NCBI GenBank assembly: GCA_014384505.1
Contig: JACNFT010000069.1
Location: 1 to 7,366, forward strand
Source of the DNA: Cryomorphaceae bacterium
GTDB lineage: Bacteria > Bacteroidota > Bacteroidia > Flavobacteriales > BACL11
Reading direction: 5' to 3'
DNA length: 7,366 nt
Shown: positions 1-6,303 of the stretch, one piece after another
Layout of the letters: the number at the start of each line of letters is the position of its first letter
Numbering within the stretch: the stretch's first letter is position 1
The notes under the pieces: generated by a model
The model's input: only the letters and a program-made list of their open reading frames with translations
Databases searched by the model: none
Told to the model about the DNA's origin: nothing
Translations under genes and position numbers: made by a program

Positions 1-2
1 AA

Positions 3-62
3 ACTTTTACTTGGGAAAAATTAGATTGCCAAGAACAAGTGAAATCTGCTTTTGGATTATAA
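3..62 (+). CDS. C-terminal end of a gene cut by the window edge, possibly a glycosyltransferase
   Basis: Only the last 19 codons and the TAA stop (60-62) are inside the window. The tail contains FTWEK followed by a short charged helix-like end and closes with SAFGL. A Phe/Tyr-(Ser/Thr)-Trp-Glu-Lys string near the C-terminus is a familiar ending of GT-B fold family 4 glycosyltransferases, so that is the best guess; it rests on very few residues. The other two plus frames also stay open for part of this stretch (stops at 22-24 and about 84), but their translations look less protein-like. The gene converges on lpdA and would share the hairpin terminator at 129-160. No start, catalytic residues or membrane segments can be seen. 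Confidence 0.4.
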   Translation, partial: TFTWEKLDCQEQVKSAFGL

Positions 63-128
63 TAAAAAAATATCATTATCGTTGACTTACAGAAAGTTGA
101 TCGGAAATGAGAAAATTGATTGTTCAGT

Positions 129-160
129 AAAAAAAAGCCAAGCAAATGCTTGGCTTTTTT
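129..160. terminator. Bidirectional rho-independent terminator
   Basis: The arms at 131-144 and 147-160 are a perfect 14-bp inverted repeat whose core is GCCAAGCA / TGCTTGGC. The outer part pairs A with T, so each strand ends its hairpin in a T run (six on plus, eight on minus). It sits between two convergent genes, 66 nt after the plus-strand stop at 62 and 22 nt past the lpdA stop. It can therefore end transcription of both. The apical loop is probably four nucleotides once the closing A-T pair opens. Confidence 0.88.
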
Positions 161-182
161 ATTATTACTTTTTTTAATAAAT

Positions 183-1568
183 CTATATATGTATCACCTC
201 ATCATAAGCATCAGCAACTGCTTCCATTACTGCTTCACTCATTGTTGGGTGAGGATGAATTGCTTTCAATACTTCATGCCCTGTAGTTTCTAATTTACGA
301 GCAACTACTGCTTCAGCAATCAATTCCGTAACATTGTATCCTATCATATGGCAACCTAACCATTCTCCATATTTAGCGTCAAAAATAACTTTTACAAAAC
401 CATCTTTATGTCCTGCTGCAGATGCTTTACCGGATGCTGTAAAAGGAAATTTCCCTACTTTAATTTCATATCCTGCTTCTTTAGCAGCTGCTTCTGTCAT
501 TCCTACTGATGCAATTTCTGGACTAGCATAAGTACATCCAGGAATATTACCATAATCAATTGGTTCAGGATTCTGACCAGCAATTTTCTCTACACAAGTA
601 ATTCCTTCAGCAGAGGCAACATGAGCAAGAGAATGATTTGGCAATACATCACCAATAGCATGATAACCGTTTACATTAGTCTTGTAGTAATCGTCTACTA
701 AAATTTTTCCTTTTTCTGTTTTAATTCCTACTTCTTCCAAACCAATATTCTCAATATTAGCAACAATTCCAACAGCTGAAAGAACTACATCACATTCTAT
801 AGTTTCTTCTCCTTTTTTAGTTTTTATAAGTACTTTACAACCAGAGCCAGTAGTATCAACTTTCTCAACTGAAGAGTTAGTCATTACTTTAATTCCTGAC
901 TTTTTGAATGATCTTTGCAATTGCTTAGAAATATCAATATCCTCAACAGGCACAATATTTGGCATAAACTCAACAACAGTAACATCAGTTCCCATTGCAT
1001 TATAGAAATAAGCAAACTCCACACCAATTGCTCCTGAACCAACAATCACCATTTTTTTAGGTGCCTTTGCTAAAGCAAGGGCATCTCTATATCCAATAAT
1101 TTTTTTACCATCCTGTGGTAAATTAGGTAGCTGTCTGCTTCTAGCTCCTGTAGCTATAATAATATTTTTTGCTGAATAATCAGTTGATTTACCATCAACA
1201 GTAACAGCTACTTTATTTCCTGGTTTTACTTTTCCAAAACCATAAATTACTTCAACTTTATTCTTTTTAAGTAAGTATGCAATTCCATTACTCATTCCAT
1301 CAGCAACATCTCTACTTCTTTTAATAATCGCAGGGAAATCAGCATTTGCCTCTTTTACAGTAATTCCATAATCCTCAGCATGGTTAATGTATTCAAAAAC
1401 TTGAGCTGACTTTAATAATGCTTTAGTTGGAATACATCCCCAGTTTAAGCAAATTCCACCTAAACTTTCTTTTTCAATAACTGCTACTTTCAACCCTAAT
1501 TGTGAGGCACGGATAGCCGACACATAACCTCCAGGACCACTTCCTAATACAATAACATCATAGTTCAT
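183..1568 (-). CDS. lpdA: Dihydrolipoyl dehydrogenase (E3)
   Basis: This is a cytoplasmic FAD flavoenzyme that reoxidises dihydrolipoamide with NAD+ as the E3 subunit of the pyruvate and 2-oxoglutarate dehydrogenase and related complexes. The 461 residues match the usual 460-475. Visible in order are: the FAD dinucleotide-binding GSGPGG (9-14); the redox disulfide in GGICLNWGCIPTKALL (C40, C45); IIIATGAR (136-143); the NAD-binding GSGAIG (177-182); the second FAD contact AIGDV (304-308); and the dimerisation-domain HPHPTMSEA, whose H440 and E445 form the catalytic His-Glu pair. All key residues are intact. The ATG is chosen because the flavin fold begins at once (MNYDVIVLGSG); it has an A-rich leader and no Shine-Dalgarno site, normal for this phylum. 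No other dehydrogenase-complex subunit is nearby. It starts 4 nt after the stop of a remnant frame on the same strand, so it may once have been a downstream operon member. The family is certain; which complex or paralogue it serves is not visible here. Confidence 0.97.
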   Translation of the reverse strand: MNYDVIVLGSGPGGYVSAIRASQLGLKVAVIEKESLGGICLNWGCIPTKALLKSAQVFEYINHAEDYGITVKEANADFPAIIKRSRDVADGMSNGIAYLLKKNKVEVIYGFGKVKPGNKVAVTVDGKSTDYSAKNIIIATGARSRQLPNLPQDGKKIIGYRDALALAKAPKKMVIVGSGAIGVEFAYFYNAMGTDVTVVEFMPNIVPVEDIDISKQLQRSFKKSGIKVMTNSSVEKVDTTGSGCKVLIKTKKGEETIECDVVLSAVGIVANIENIGLEEVGIKTEKGKILVDDYYKTNVNGYHAIGDVLPNHSLAHVASAEGITCVEKIAGQNPEPIDYGNIPGCTYASPEIASVGMTEAAAKEAGYEIKVGKFPFTASGKASAAGHKDGFVKVIFDAKYGEWLGCHMIGYNVTELIAEAVVARKLETTGHEVLKAIHPHPTMSEAVMEAVADAYDEVIHI

Positions 1569-1572
1569 TTTA

Positions 1573-1746
1573 CTATTTTTTTAAGTTCTTATTTAAGCCT
1601 ACAATATTAGATAAAACATCTTGAACTGAGATATCGTTCATACATCTTTTTTCACGGCTACAGGAGTTTCCAAAATAACAGTCGCAACCACTAGTAGGCT
1701 CAATAATCACTCCTCTTCCATATAGCTCACATTTATTAATTAGAAT
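1573..1746 (-). pseudogene. Probable remnant: C-terminal tail resembling a family 9 glycosyltransferase (heptosyltransferase-like)
   Basis: On the minus strand a frame runs from just after an in-frame TAG (1747-1749) to a TAG at 1573-1575, giving 57 residues with no ATG near its beginning. The peptide includes KCELYGRG, then GCDCYFGNSC, then RCMNDISVQDVL and a lysine-rich end. The C-x-C-x5-C-x5-CM spacing followed by (N/D)-I-S-V-x-x-V resembles the cysteine-rich C-terminal end of GT9 ADP-heptose:LPS heptosyltransferase-like proteins, judged from memory rather than an alignment. A complete GT9 protein has over 300 residues, and the bases upstream show stops in all three frames and then the divergent peptidase gene, so the N-terminal part is absent. 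The stop lies 4 nt before the lpdA ATG, normal operon spacing. The alternative is a real small Cys-rich protein starting at the GTG at 1710 (45 codons); its purine-rich GGAAGAGGA leader abuts the GTG with no spacing. Confidence 0.45.
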
Positions 1747-1755
1747 CTAGATCAA

Positions 1756-1793
1756 TTGTAAGAGGTAAAAAAAACTTAAATTTTGTAAGTTTG
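1756..1793 (+). promoter_or_regulatory. Candidate Bacteroidota-type promoter for the peptidase-hpt-adk-obgE cluster
   Basis: The known consensus in this phylum is TTG or TTTG near -33 and TAnnTTTG near -7, about 19 nt apart. Here TTG at 1756-1758 is followed, after exactly 19 nt, by AAATTTTG (1778-1785), a 7-of-8 match. An exact TAAGTTTG also occurs at 1786-1793, but it lies 27 nt from that TTG. Either would give a short, AT-rich leader before the ATG at 1811. In such AT-rich DNA partial matches arise by chance, so this is only the best candidate in the divergent gap. Confidence 0.35.
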
Positions 1794-1810
1794 TAGCTTA
1801 ATTTTTTAAG

Positions 1811-3514
1811 ATGATTAACTATACTATTTCTTATTCAAATCCGCACAGACACTTTGTTGATTTTGAATTTACTGCTAAAACAAATGGTACAGATAAGATG
1901 CAGTTTCAACTTTCTGCATGGCGTCCTGGCAGATATGAACTTGCTAATTTTTCGCAAAATATTCAAAAATGGGCTGCCTTTGACGAAAACAATAACCCCC
2001 TTGCATTTCAAAAAATCACAAAAGATTTATGGGAAGTTGTTTCTGAAGATGCTATGGAAGTTACGATTACCTATAATTTTTACTCTAATCAATTAGATGC
2101 TGGATCCTGTTATTTAGATGAACATCAATTGTACATCAACCCTGTGCATTGTATGTTTTATATTATTGGCAGGAAAGAAGAAAGCTATACTTTAAATCTA
2201 GAAATTCCTAGCAATTATAAAATTGCTTCCTCAATGCAGCAAGAAGGAAATACCTTAACAGTGAAAGGTTATGATTTATTAGCAGAATCGCCAATTATCT
2301 GTTCGGACAGTTTACAACACGGAACTTATGAAGTGGATGGAGTTATATTTCATATCTGGTTTCAAGGGGAATGTAAACCTGATTGGAAAAAACTTAATAA
2401 AGATTTTACAGCTTTTACTAAAAGTCAGATAAAACACTTTGGCGGATTTCCTGTTGATGAATATCATTACTTTTTTCAAATCACTCCTTACAGAAGTTAT
2501 CATGGAGTAGAGCATACCAAAAATACCGTTTTACTCTTAGGTCCTGGAAATGAAATAATGGACAAAAGATATGAAGATTTATTAGGTGTTTGTTCGCATG
2601 AGTTATATCATACTTGGAACATAAAATCTATTAGGCCAGTAGAAATGTATCCTTACGATTATACTAAGGAAAATTACTTTAGAACCGGTTTTGTTGCTGA
2701 AGGAGTAACTACTTATATGGGAGATATGATGCTGTATAATTCTGGAGTATTTAGTTGGGAAGAGTTTATTAAAACTCAGAATCAGAATTTAGAAAGACAC
2801 TTAACTAACTACGGAAGATATAATTTATCTGTTGCTGATAGTGGTTTTGATAATTGGTTAGATGGTTACAAATTAGGCTCTCCTAACAGGAAAACTTCTA
2901 TTTACCCTGATGCTGCACTGTGTATGCTAATGGTTGATCTGGAGATTATCAGAAATACAGATGGAGGAAATAGCTTACATTCTGTTATGAAAGAGTTGTA
3001 TGAAGAGTTTGCTCAAAAATACAAAGGTTACTCTGAAGATGATTTCAGAAATATCTGCGTAGAATTTGGAGGACTAAAAGTTGCTGAGATTTTTGAAAAT
3101 CATATTTATGGGACAGAGGATTATATTCCTACTTTAAAAACTGCCTTGGATGTCGTTGGTTTGGAATTAAAAGAAAAGAAAAACCCTAACCTTTCTGCTC
3201 AATACTTTGGATTTGTAGCTGTAAAAGAAAATGAAAAAGTAATTATAAAGAAAGTAGAGCCAAACTCTGTAACAGATAAAAATAAAATAGCTCCTGAAGA
3301 TGAAATAACAAAAGTAAATGGAAAGAAAATAGAAGGAAAGCTTTCAGATATTTTAAAAGAATGTAAAGATGAAGTTACATTTACAATAAAAAAGAAGTTC
3401 TCAGAAAAAGCAATACCATTAGCTATTGGGAATAATTATCAATTATTAGAATTTGTAATATCAGAAAAGGTAACTGAAGAACAAACTATTCTAAGAAAGG
3501 TTTGGAGTAATTAA
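1811..3514 (+). CDS. M61-family metallopeptidase (glycyl aminopeptidase-like) with C-terminal PDZ domain
   Basis: This is a zinc aminopeptidase of the M61 family, which in characterised members removes N-terminal residues, notably glycine; the substrate here is unknown. The order is an N-terminal beta-rich M61 domain (about 1-165), the catalytic domain (about 166-440) and a PDZ domain (about 462-530). The zinc site is complete: HELYH at 263-267 gives two histidine ligands and the catalytic glutamate, and E297 in FVAEGVTTYMGD is the likely third ligand. HGVEH (231-235) corresponds to the family's GGLEH-like motif. YPDAALCMLMVDLEI (365-379) is the helix typical of the family's C-terminal catalytic part. 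At 567 residues the length is close to family members near 600. The start MINYTISYS leads directly into the first beta strand, with no signal peptide or lipobox, so a cytoplasmic location is inferred. It heads the plus-strand cluster, and its stop is 1 nt before hpt. Confidence 0.92.
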   Translation: MINYTISYSNPHRHFVDFEFTAKTNGTDKMQFQLSAWRPGRYELANFSQNIQKWAAFDENNNPLAFQKITKDLWEVVSEDAMEVTITYNFYSNQLDAGSCYLDEHQLYINPVHCMFYIIGRKEESYTLNLEIPSNYKIASSMQQEGNTLTVKGYDLLAESPIICSDSLQHGTYEVDGVIFHIWFQGECKPDWKKLNKDFTAFTKSQIKHFGGFPVDEYHYFFQITPYRSYHGVEHTKNTVLLLGPGNEIMDKRYEDLLGVCSHELYHTWNIKSIRPVEMYPYDYTKENYFRTGFVAEGVTTYMGDMMLYNSGVFSWEEFIKTQNQNLERHLTNYGRYNLSVADSGFDNWLDGYKLGSPNRKTSIYPDAALCMLMVDLEIIRNTDGGNSLHSVMKELYEEFAQKYKGYSEDDFRNICVEFGGLKVAEIFENHIYGTEDYIPTLKTALDVVGLELKEKKNPNLSAQYFGFVAVKENEKVIIKKVEPNSVTDKNKIAPEDEITKVNGKKIEGKLSDILKECKDEVTFTIKKKFSEKAIPLAIGNNYQLLEFVISEKVTEEQTILRKVWSN

Positions 3515-3515
3515 A

Positions 3516-4052
3516 ATGAAAACAGTAAAATTACATAATAAAACATTTGAAGTATTTATTGCTGAAACTGAAATCTCAACAATAGTTCATTCAATGGCTA
3601 ATCAGATTAACATTAGTGGAATTAAAAACCCTTTATTTATTGCTGTTTTAAATGGATCTTTCCTTTTTGCAGCAGATATTATGAGAAAAATTAATATCCC
3701 AAACTGCGAAATATCTTTTATCAAGCTTTCCTCCTACTTAGGGACTGAAAGTACTGGTGAGGTAAATGAATTAATTGGATTAGGACAAGATATTAAAAAC
3801 AGAAATATTGTAATTTTAGAAGACATCATTGATACCGGAATTACATTAGAAAAAATAATATTATTACTTGAAAAAGAAGAAGTTAACGATATAAAAGTAG
3901 CCACATTATTATTTAAGCCAGAGGCTTATAAAAAAGATATTGAGATTGACTTTATAGGAAAATCAATCCCAAATGATTTTGTTGTGGGATATGGATTAGA
4001 TTATGACGAAATAGGACGTAATTTGCCACATATTTATAAACTAAAAGAATAG
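3516..4052 (+). CDS. hpt: Hypoxanthine (guanine) phosphoribosyltransferase
   Basis: This is a cytoplasmic purine salvage enzyme that transfers the phosphoribosyl group of PRPP to hypoxanthine, and often guanine, giving IMP or GMP. The 178 residues are the usual bacterial length. The type I PRTase features are in place: the substrate-loop region LNGSFLFAADI (45-55); the flexible catalytic loop SSYLGTESTGEV (72-83); the PRPP-binding signature VILEDIIDTGIT (99-110) with E102-D103 and D106; the purine-contacting lysine in FKPEAY (K134); VVGYGLDYDE (156-165) with the base/metal-contacting D162; and R168 before NLPHIY. The start lies 1 nt after the peptidase stop, and adk follows after 3 nt. This places purine salvage next to adenylate kinase. 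Preference between hypoxanthine and guanine cannot be read from the sequence. Confidence 0.96.
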   Translation: MKTVKLHNKTFEVFIAETEISTIVHSMANQINISGIKNPLFIAVLNGSFLFAADIMRKINIPNCEISFIKLSSYLGTESTGEVNELIGLGQDIKNRNIVILEDIIDTGITLEKIILLLEKEEVNDIKVATLLFKPEAYKKDIEIDFIGKSIPNDFVVGYGLDYDEIGRNLPHIYKLKE

Positions 4053-4055
4053 AAC

Positions 4056-4628
4056 ATGTTAAACCTAGTATTATTTGGTCCTCCAGGGGCTGGAAAAGGA
4101 ACACAATCAAACCTGTTAATTGATAAATATAATTTAGTACACCTATCGACAGGGGATATTTTAAGAGGAGAGATTGCGGCAGGAACATCCTTAGGCTTAA
4201 AAGCAAAATTGATTATGGAGAGAGGTGATTTAGTTTCAGATGAAATAGTTATCGGAATGATATCTTCTAAATTAGATAACAACCCAAATGCAAAAGGATT
4301 TATTTTTGATGGTTTCCCTAGAACAACAGCACAAGCTGAAGCTTTAGATGCGTTATTAGAAGGGAAAGAAACTTATATCTCTGCTATGCTTTCTTTAAAA
4401 GTAGAAGATGCTGAACTCATAAAAAGATTACTCGCAAGAGGACAAGATTCAGGAAGAGCAGATGACAAAAACGAAAGCATAATTGCCAATAGAATAAATG
4501 AATACAATAACAAAACAGCTCCATTAAAAGATTTTTATGCTGCCCAGAAAAAACTTTCAGAAATTGAAGGCACTGGAACAGTAGAAAATATTGCTCAAAA
4601 ATTAATCACTGTTATCGATAACTTATAA
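4056..4628 (+). CDS. adk: Adenylate kinase, short-LID type
   Basis: This cytoplasmic enzyme catalyses ATP + AMP = 2 ADP and balances the adenine nucleotide pool. The P-loop is GPPGAGKGTQ (8-17, with K14 binding phosphate). The AMP-binding region includes STGDILRGEIAAG (31-43) and the family signature GFIFDGFPRT (81-90). The LID is short: after RLLARGQDSGRADD (124-137) the chain goes directly into ANRINEY, with no room for a four-cysteine zinc site, so this is the short, metal-free form. The total of 190 residues fits that form, against about 215 for long-LID enzymes. Start choice is fixed by the P-loop lying at the very N-terminus and by the 3-nt gap after hpt. The TAA stop shares its last A with the obgE ATG (TAATG at 4626-4630), implying translational coupling. 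Confidence 0.97.
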   Translation: MLNLVLFGPPGAGKGTQSNLLIDKYNLVHLSTGDILRGEIAAGTSLGLKAKLIMERGDLVSDEIVIGMISSKLDNNPNAKGFIFDGFPRTTAQAEALDALLEGKETYISAMLSLKVEDAELIKRLLARGQDSGRADDKNESIIANRINEYNNKTAPLKDFYAAQKKLSEIEGTGTVENIAQKLITVIDNL

Positions 4629-5626
4629 TGAGAGTTAAAAATTCAAACTTTGTTGATTATGTAAAAATCTTCTGCCGGTCAGGTAGAGGCGGTGCCGGTT
4701 CATCTCATTTTTTAAGAGACAAGACTACCGCTAAAGGTGGTCCTGACGGAGGGGATGGAGGGCATGGTGGAAGCATAATCATTAGAGGAAATAAACAAAT
4801 GTGGACCCTACTCCACTTACGCTACAAAAAACATATTTTTGGCGAACATGGTGGAATAGGAACTGGAAATCATAGTTTCGGGAAAGATGGGAAAAGTAGC
4901 TATATTGATGTTCCACTAGGTACAATAGGAAAAGATGCTGAAACAGGAGAAGTCCTTTTTGAAATCACTGAAGAAGCAGAGGAACATGTTATAGTTAAAG
5001 GAGGTATGGGAGGTAGAGGAAACTCTCACTTCAAATCCCCTACTAACCAATCACCAAGATATGCGCAACCAGGAGGAGATGTAGTTGAAGGATGGTTTGT
5101 TTTAGAACTAAAAGTATTAGCTGACATTGGTTTGGTAGGCTTTCCAAATGCGGGAAAATCAACTTTACTTTCGGTAGTTTCAGCTGCAAAGCCTAAAATA
5201 GCTAATTATCCGTTTACTACACTAGTACCAAATTTAGGAATTGTTTCCTACAGAGGGGATAAGTCATTTATTATGGCAGATATTCCAGGAATAATTGAAG
5301 GAGCTTCTGAAGGAAAAGGATTGGGATTACGATTTTTGCGTCATATTGAAAGAAACTCCGCATTGCTATTTATGGTTCCTGCGGATTCGGATAATATTTC
5401 AAAGGAATACGAAATCCTTTTAGGAGAGTTGCAGAAATATAATCCTGAATTATTGGATAAAGATAGGATACTTGCTATTAGTAAATCAGACATGTTGGAT
5501 GAAGAATTGATAGCTGAAATAAAAGAAGAATTACCAACTGACCTTCCTTCTTTATTTATCTCATCAGTTGCACAACAAGGAATAACTGAACTGAAAGATT
5601 TAATCTGGAAAAAACTAAATGAATAA
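4628..5626 (+). CDS. obgE: Obg-family GTPase (ribosome assembly / stress GTPase)
   Basis: This essential-type GTPase binds the large ribosomal subunit and links its assembly to guanine nucleotide levels. Residues 1-160 are the glycine-rich Obg fold (FCRSGRGGAGSSHF, then GGPDGGDGGHGG at 37-48, later KGGMGGRGNSHF). The G domain follows: G1 GFPNAGKST (171-179); switch I around PFTTLVPNLG (195-204); G3 DIPGIIEGAS (218-227); G4 SKSD (285-288), where most GTPases have NKxD; and G5 SSV (312-314). The protein ends at 332, soon after the G domain. It therefore lacks both the acidic tail of E. coli ObgE (390 residues) and the OCT domain of Gram-positive forms. It overlaps adk and the following PAP2 gene by one base each (TAATG). 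Family assignment is firm; the SKSD variant may be lineage-typical rather than a defect. Confidence 0.97.
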   Translation: MRVKNSNFVDYVKIFCRSGRGGAGSSHFLRDKTTAKGGPDGGDGGHGGSIIIRGNKQMWTLLHLRYKKHIFGEHGGIGTGNHSFGKDGKSSYIDVPLGTIGKDAETGEVLFEITEEAEEHVIVKGGMGGRGNSHFKSPTNQSPRYAQPGGDVVEGWFVLELKVLADIGLVGFPNAGKSTLLSVVSAAKPKIANYPFTTLVPNLGIVSYRGDKSFIMADIPGIIEGASEGKGLGLRFLRHIERNSALLFMVPADSDNISKEYEILLGELQKYNPELLDKDRILAISKSDMLDEELIAEIKEELPTDLPSLFISSVAQQGITELKDLIWKKLNE

Positions 5627-6303
5627 TGGAAAATCTGCAGAAAATAGATGAATATTTTTTCAGATTAATTAATTCTTCAGGATGGGAACAAATGGATGAA
5701 TTAATGATTCTCATTTCTTCAAAATGGTTCTGGATTCCGCTTTATCTTTTTATACTATACAAACTCTACAGCAAATTTTCTGGTAGCTTTATTAAAATAT
5801 TACTTTCCTTTGGTTTGTTAATTTTTCTAGCAGATTTTGGCTCAGTAAATTTGTTTAAAGAAATTTTTGAGAGAGCAAGACCCTGTTATGCCTTAGAAGG
5901 AATAAGGATAGTTGATGGTTGCGGAGGTCCTTTTGGATTCATTAGTTCACATGCGGCAAACTCTTTTTCGCTTGTATTTTTCATTGCTTTACTTTTTAGA
6001 AATTATTGGGGGTTTGTACATTTATTCTCTTGGGCAGTACTAGTTGGCTTTAGCAGAGTTTATTTAGGTGTTCATTATCCTTTTGATATTTTGGGTGGTA
6101 TGTTTTGGGGACTATTTGTAAGTTTGCTAGTATATTATATTTATAAAATGAAAATAAAAGATTTTGATTGGCTCTGGTTTGGTTGGCTTGCATTAGTTGT
6201 AATATGGAATTTTGTTTGGCCTGATGTACCTCCTATTGCAGATGTACTTGTAGCTATAATTTTATCGCTTGTTGTAATCACAATTAAAAATAGAAAAAAA
6301 TGA
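5626..6303 (+). CDS. PAP2-family membrane phosphatase
   Basis: This is an integral membrane phosphatase of the PAP2 superfamily. Relatives dephosphorylate lipid phosphates such as phosphatidic acid, phosphatidylglycerol phosphate or undecaprenyl pyrophosphate, usually with the active site on the periplasmic side. All three superfamily motifs are seen: K-x6-RP as KEIFERARP (78-86); the second motif as FISSHAAN (105-112), with H109 the proton donor and SSH replacing the usual PSGH; and SRVYLGVHYPFD (143-154), with nucleophile H150 and D154. About six hydrophobic segments can be picked out (near 32-48, 54-72, 113-125, 131-147, 151-172 and 184-219, the last perhaps two). Two cysteines, C87 and C99, lie in the loop between motifs 1 and 2 and could form a periplasmic disulfide. 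The start overlaps the obgE stop, and the stop overlaps the next ATG as ATGA. The substrate is unassigned; undecaprenyl pyrophosphate recycling is one possibility. Confidence 0.92.
   Translation: MENLQKIDEYFFRLINSSGWEQMDELMILISSKWFWIPLYLFILYKLYSKFSGSFIKILLSFGLLIFLADFGSVNLFKEIFERARPCYALEGIRIVDGCGGPFGFISSHAANSFSLVFFIALLFRNYWGFVHLFSWAVLVGFSRVYLGVHYPFDILGGMFWGLFVSLLVYYIYKMKIKDFDWLWFGWLALVVIWNFVWPDVPPIADVLVAIILSLVVITIKNRKK

Noticed and set aside
63..128. Gene or promoter between the left-edge stop and the hairpin
   Set aside because: There is no open frame of useful length beyond stray codons and no clear promoter; it reads as a 3' untranslated spacer between convergent genes.
334..531. 65-codon plus-strand open frame antisense to lpdA
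   Set aside because: It lies wholly within lpdA, whose motifs are complete; the translated product has no domain-like features and no promoter or independent context.
1569..1810. Possible small RNA, riboswitch or attachment site in the 242-nt divergent gap
   Set aside because: No GC-rich stem, direct repeat or tRNA-like fold could be seen; the gap is accounted for by the remnant frame and a candidate promoter. A CTTAAA/TTTAAG pair (1775-1780, 1805-1810) is too short and AT-rich to count.
1854..2096. 80-codon frame overlapping the M61 gene in another plus frame
   Set aside because: It is a shadow of the peptidase coding sequence, which has an intact zinc site and PDZ domain; leucine- and lysine-rich nonsense typical of shifted AT-rich codons.
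2312..2515. 67-codon minus-strand frame inside the M61 gene
   Set aside because: It is antisense to the conserved catalytic domain, has no recognisable product and no start context.
3952..4282. Two overlapping minus-strand frames across the hpt/adk junction
   Set aside because: Both are antisense to well-recognised genes, and their reading is explained by adk codon structure (one reads the reverse of the P-loop).
4425..4500. Zinc-binding LID domain in adenylate kinase
   Set aside because: No cysteines occur in this part and the segment is too short; it is the short-LID form.
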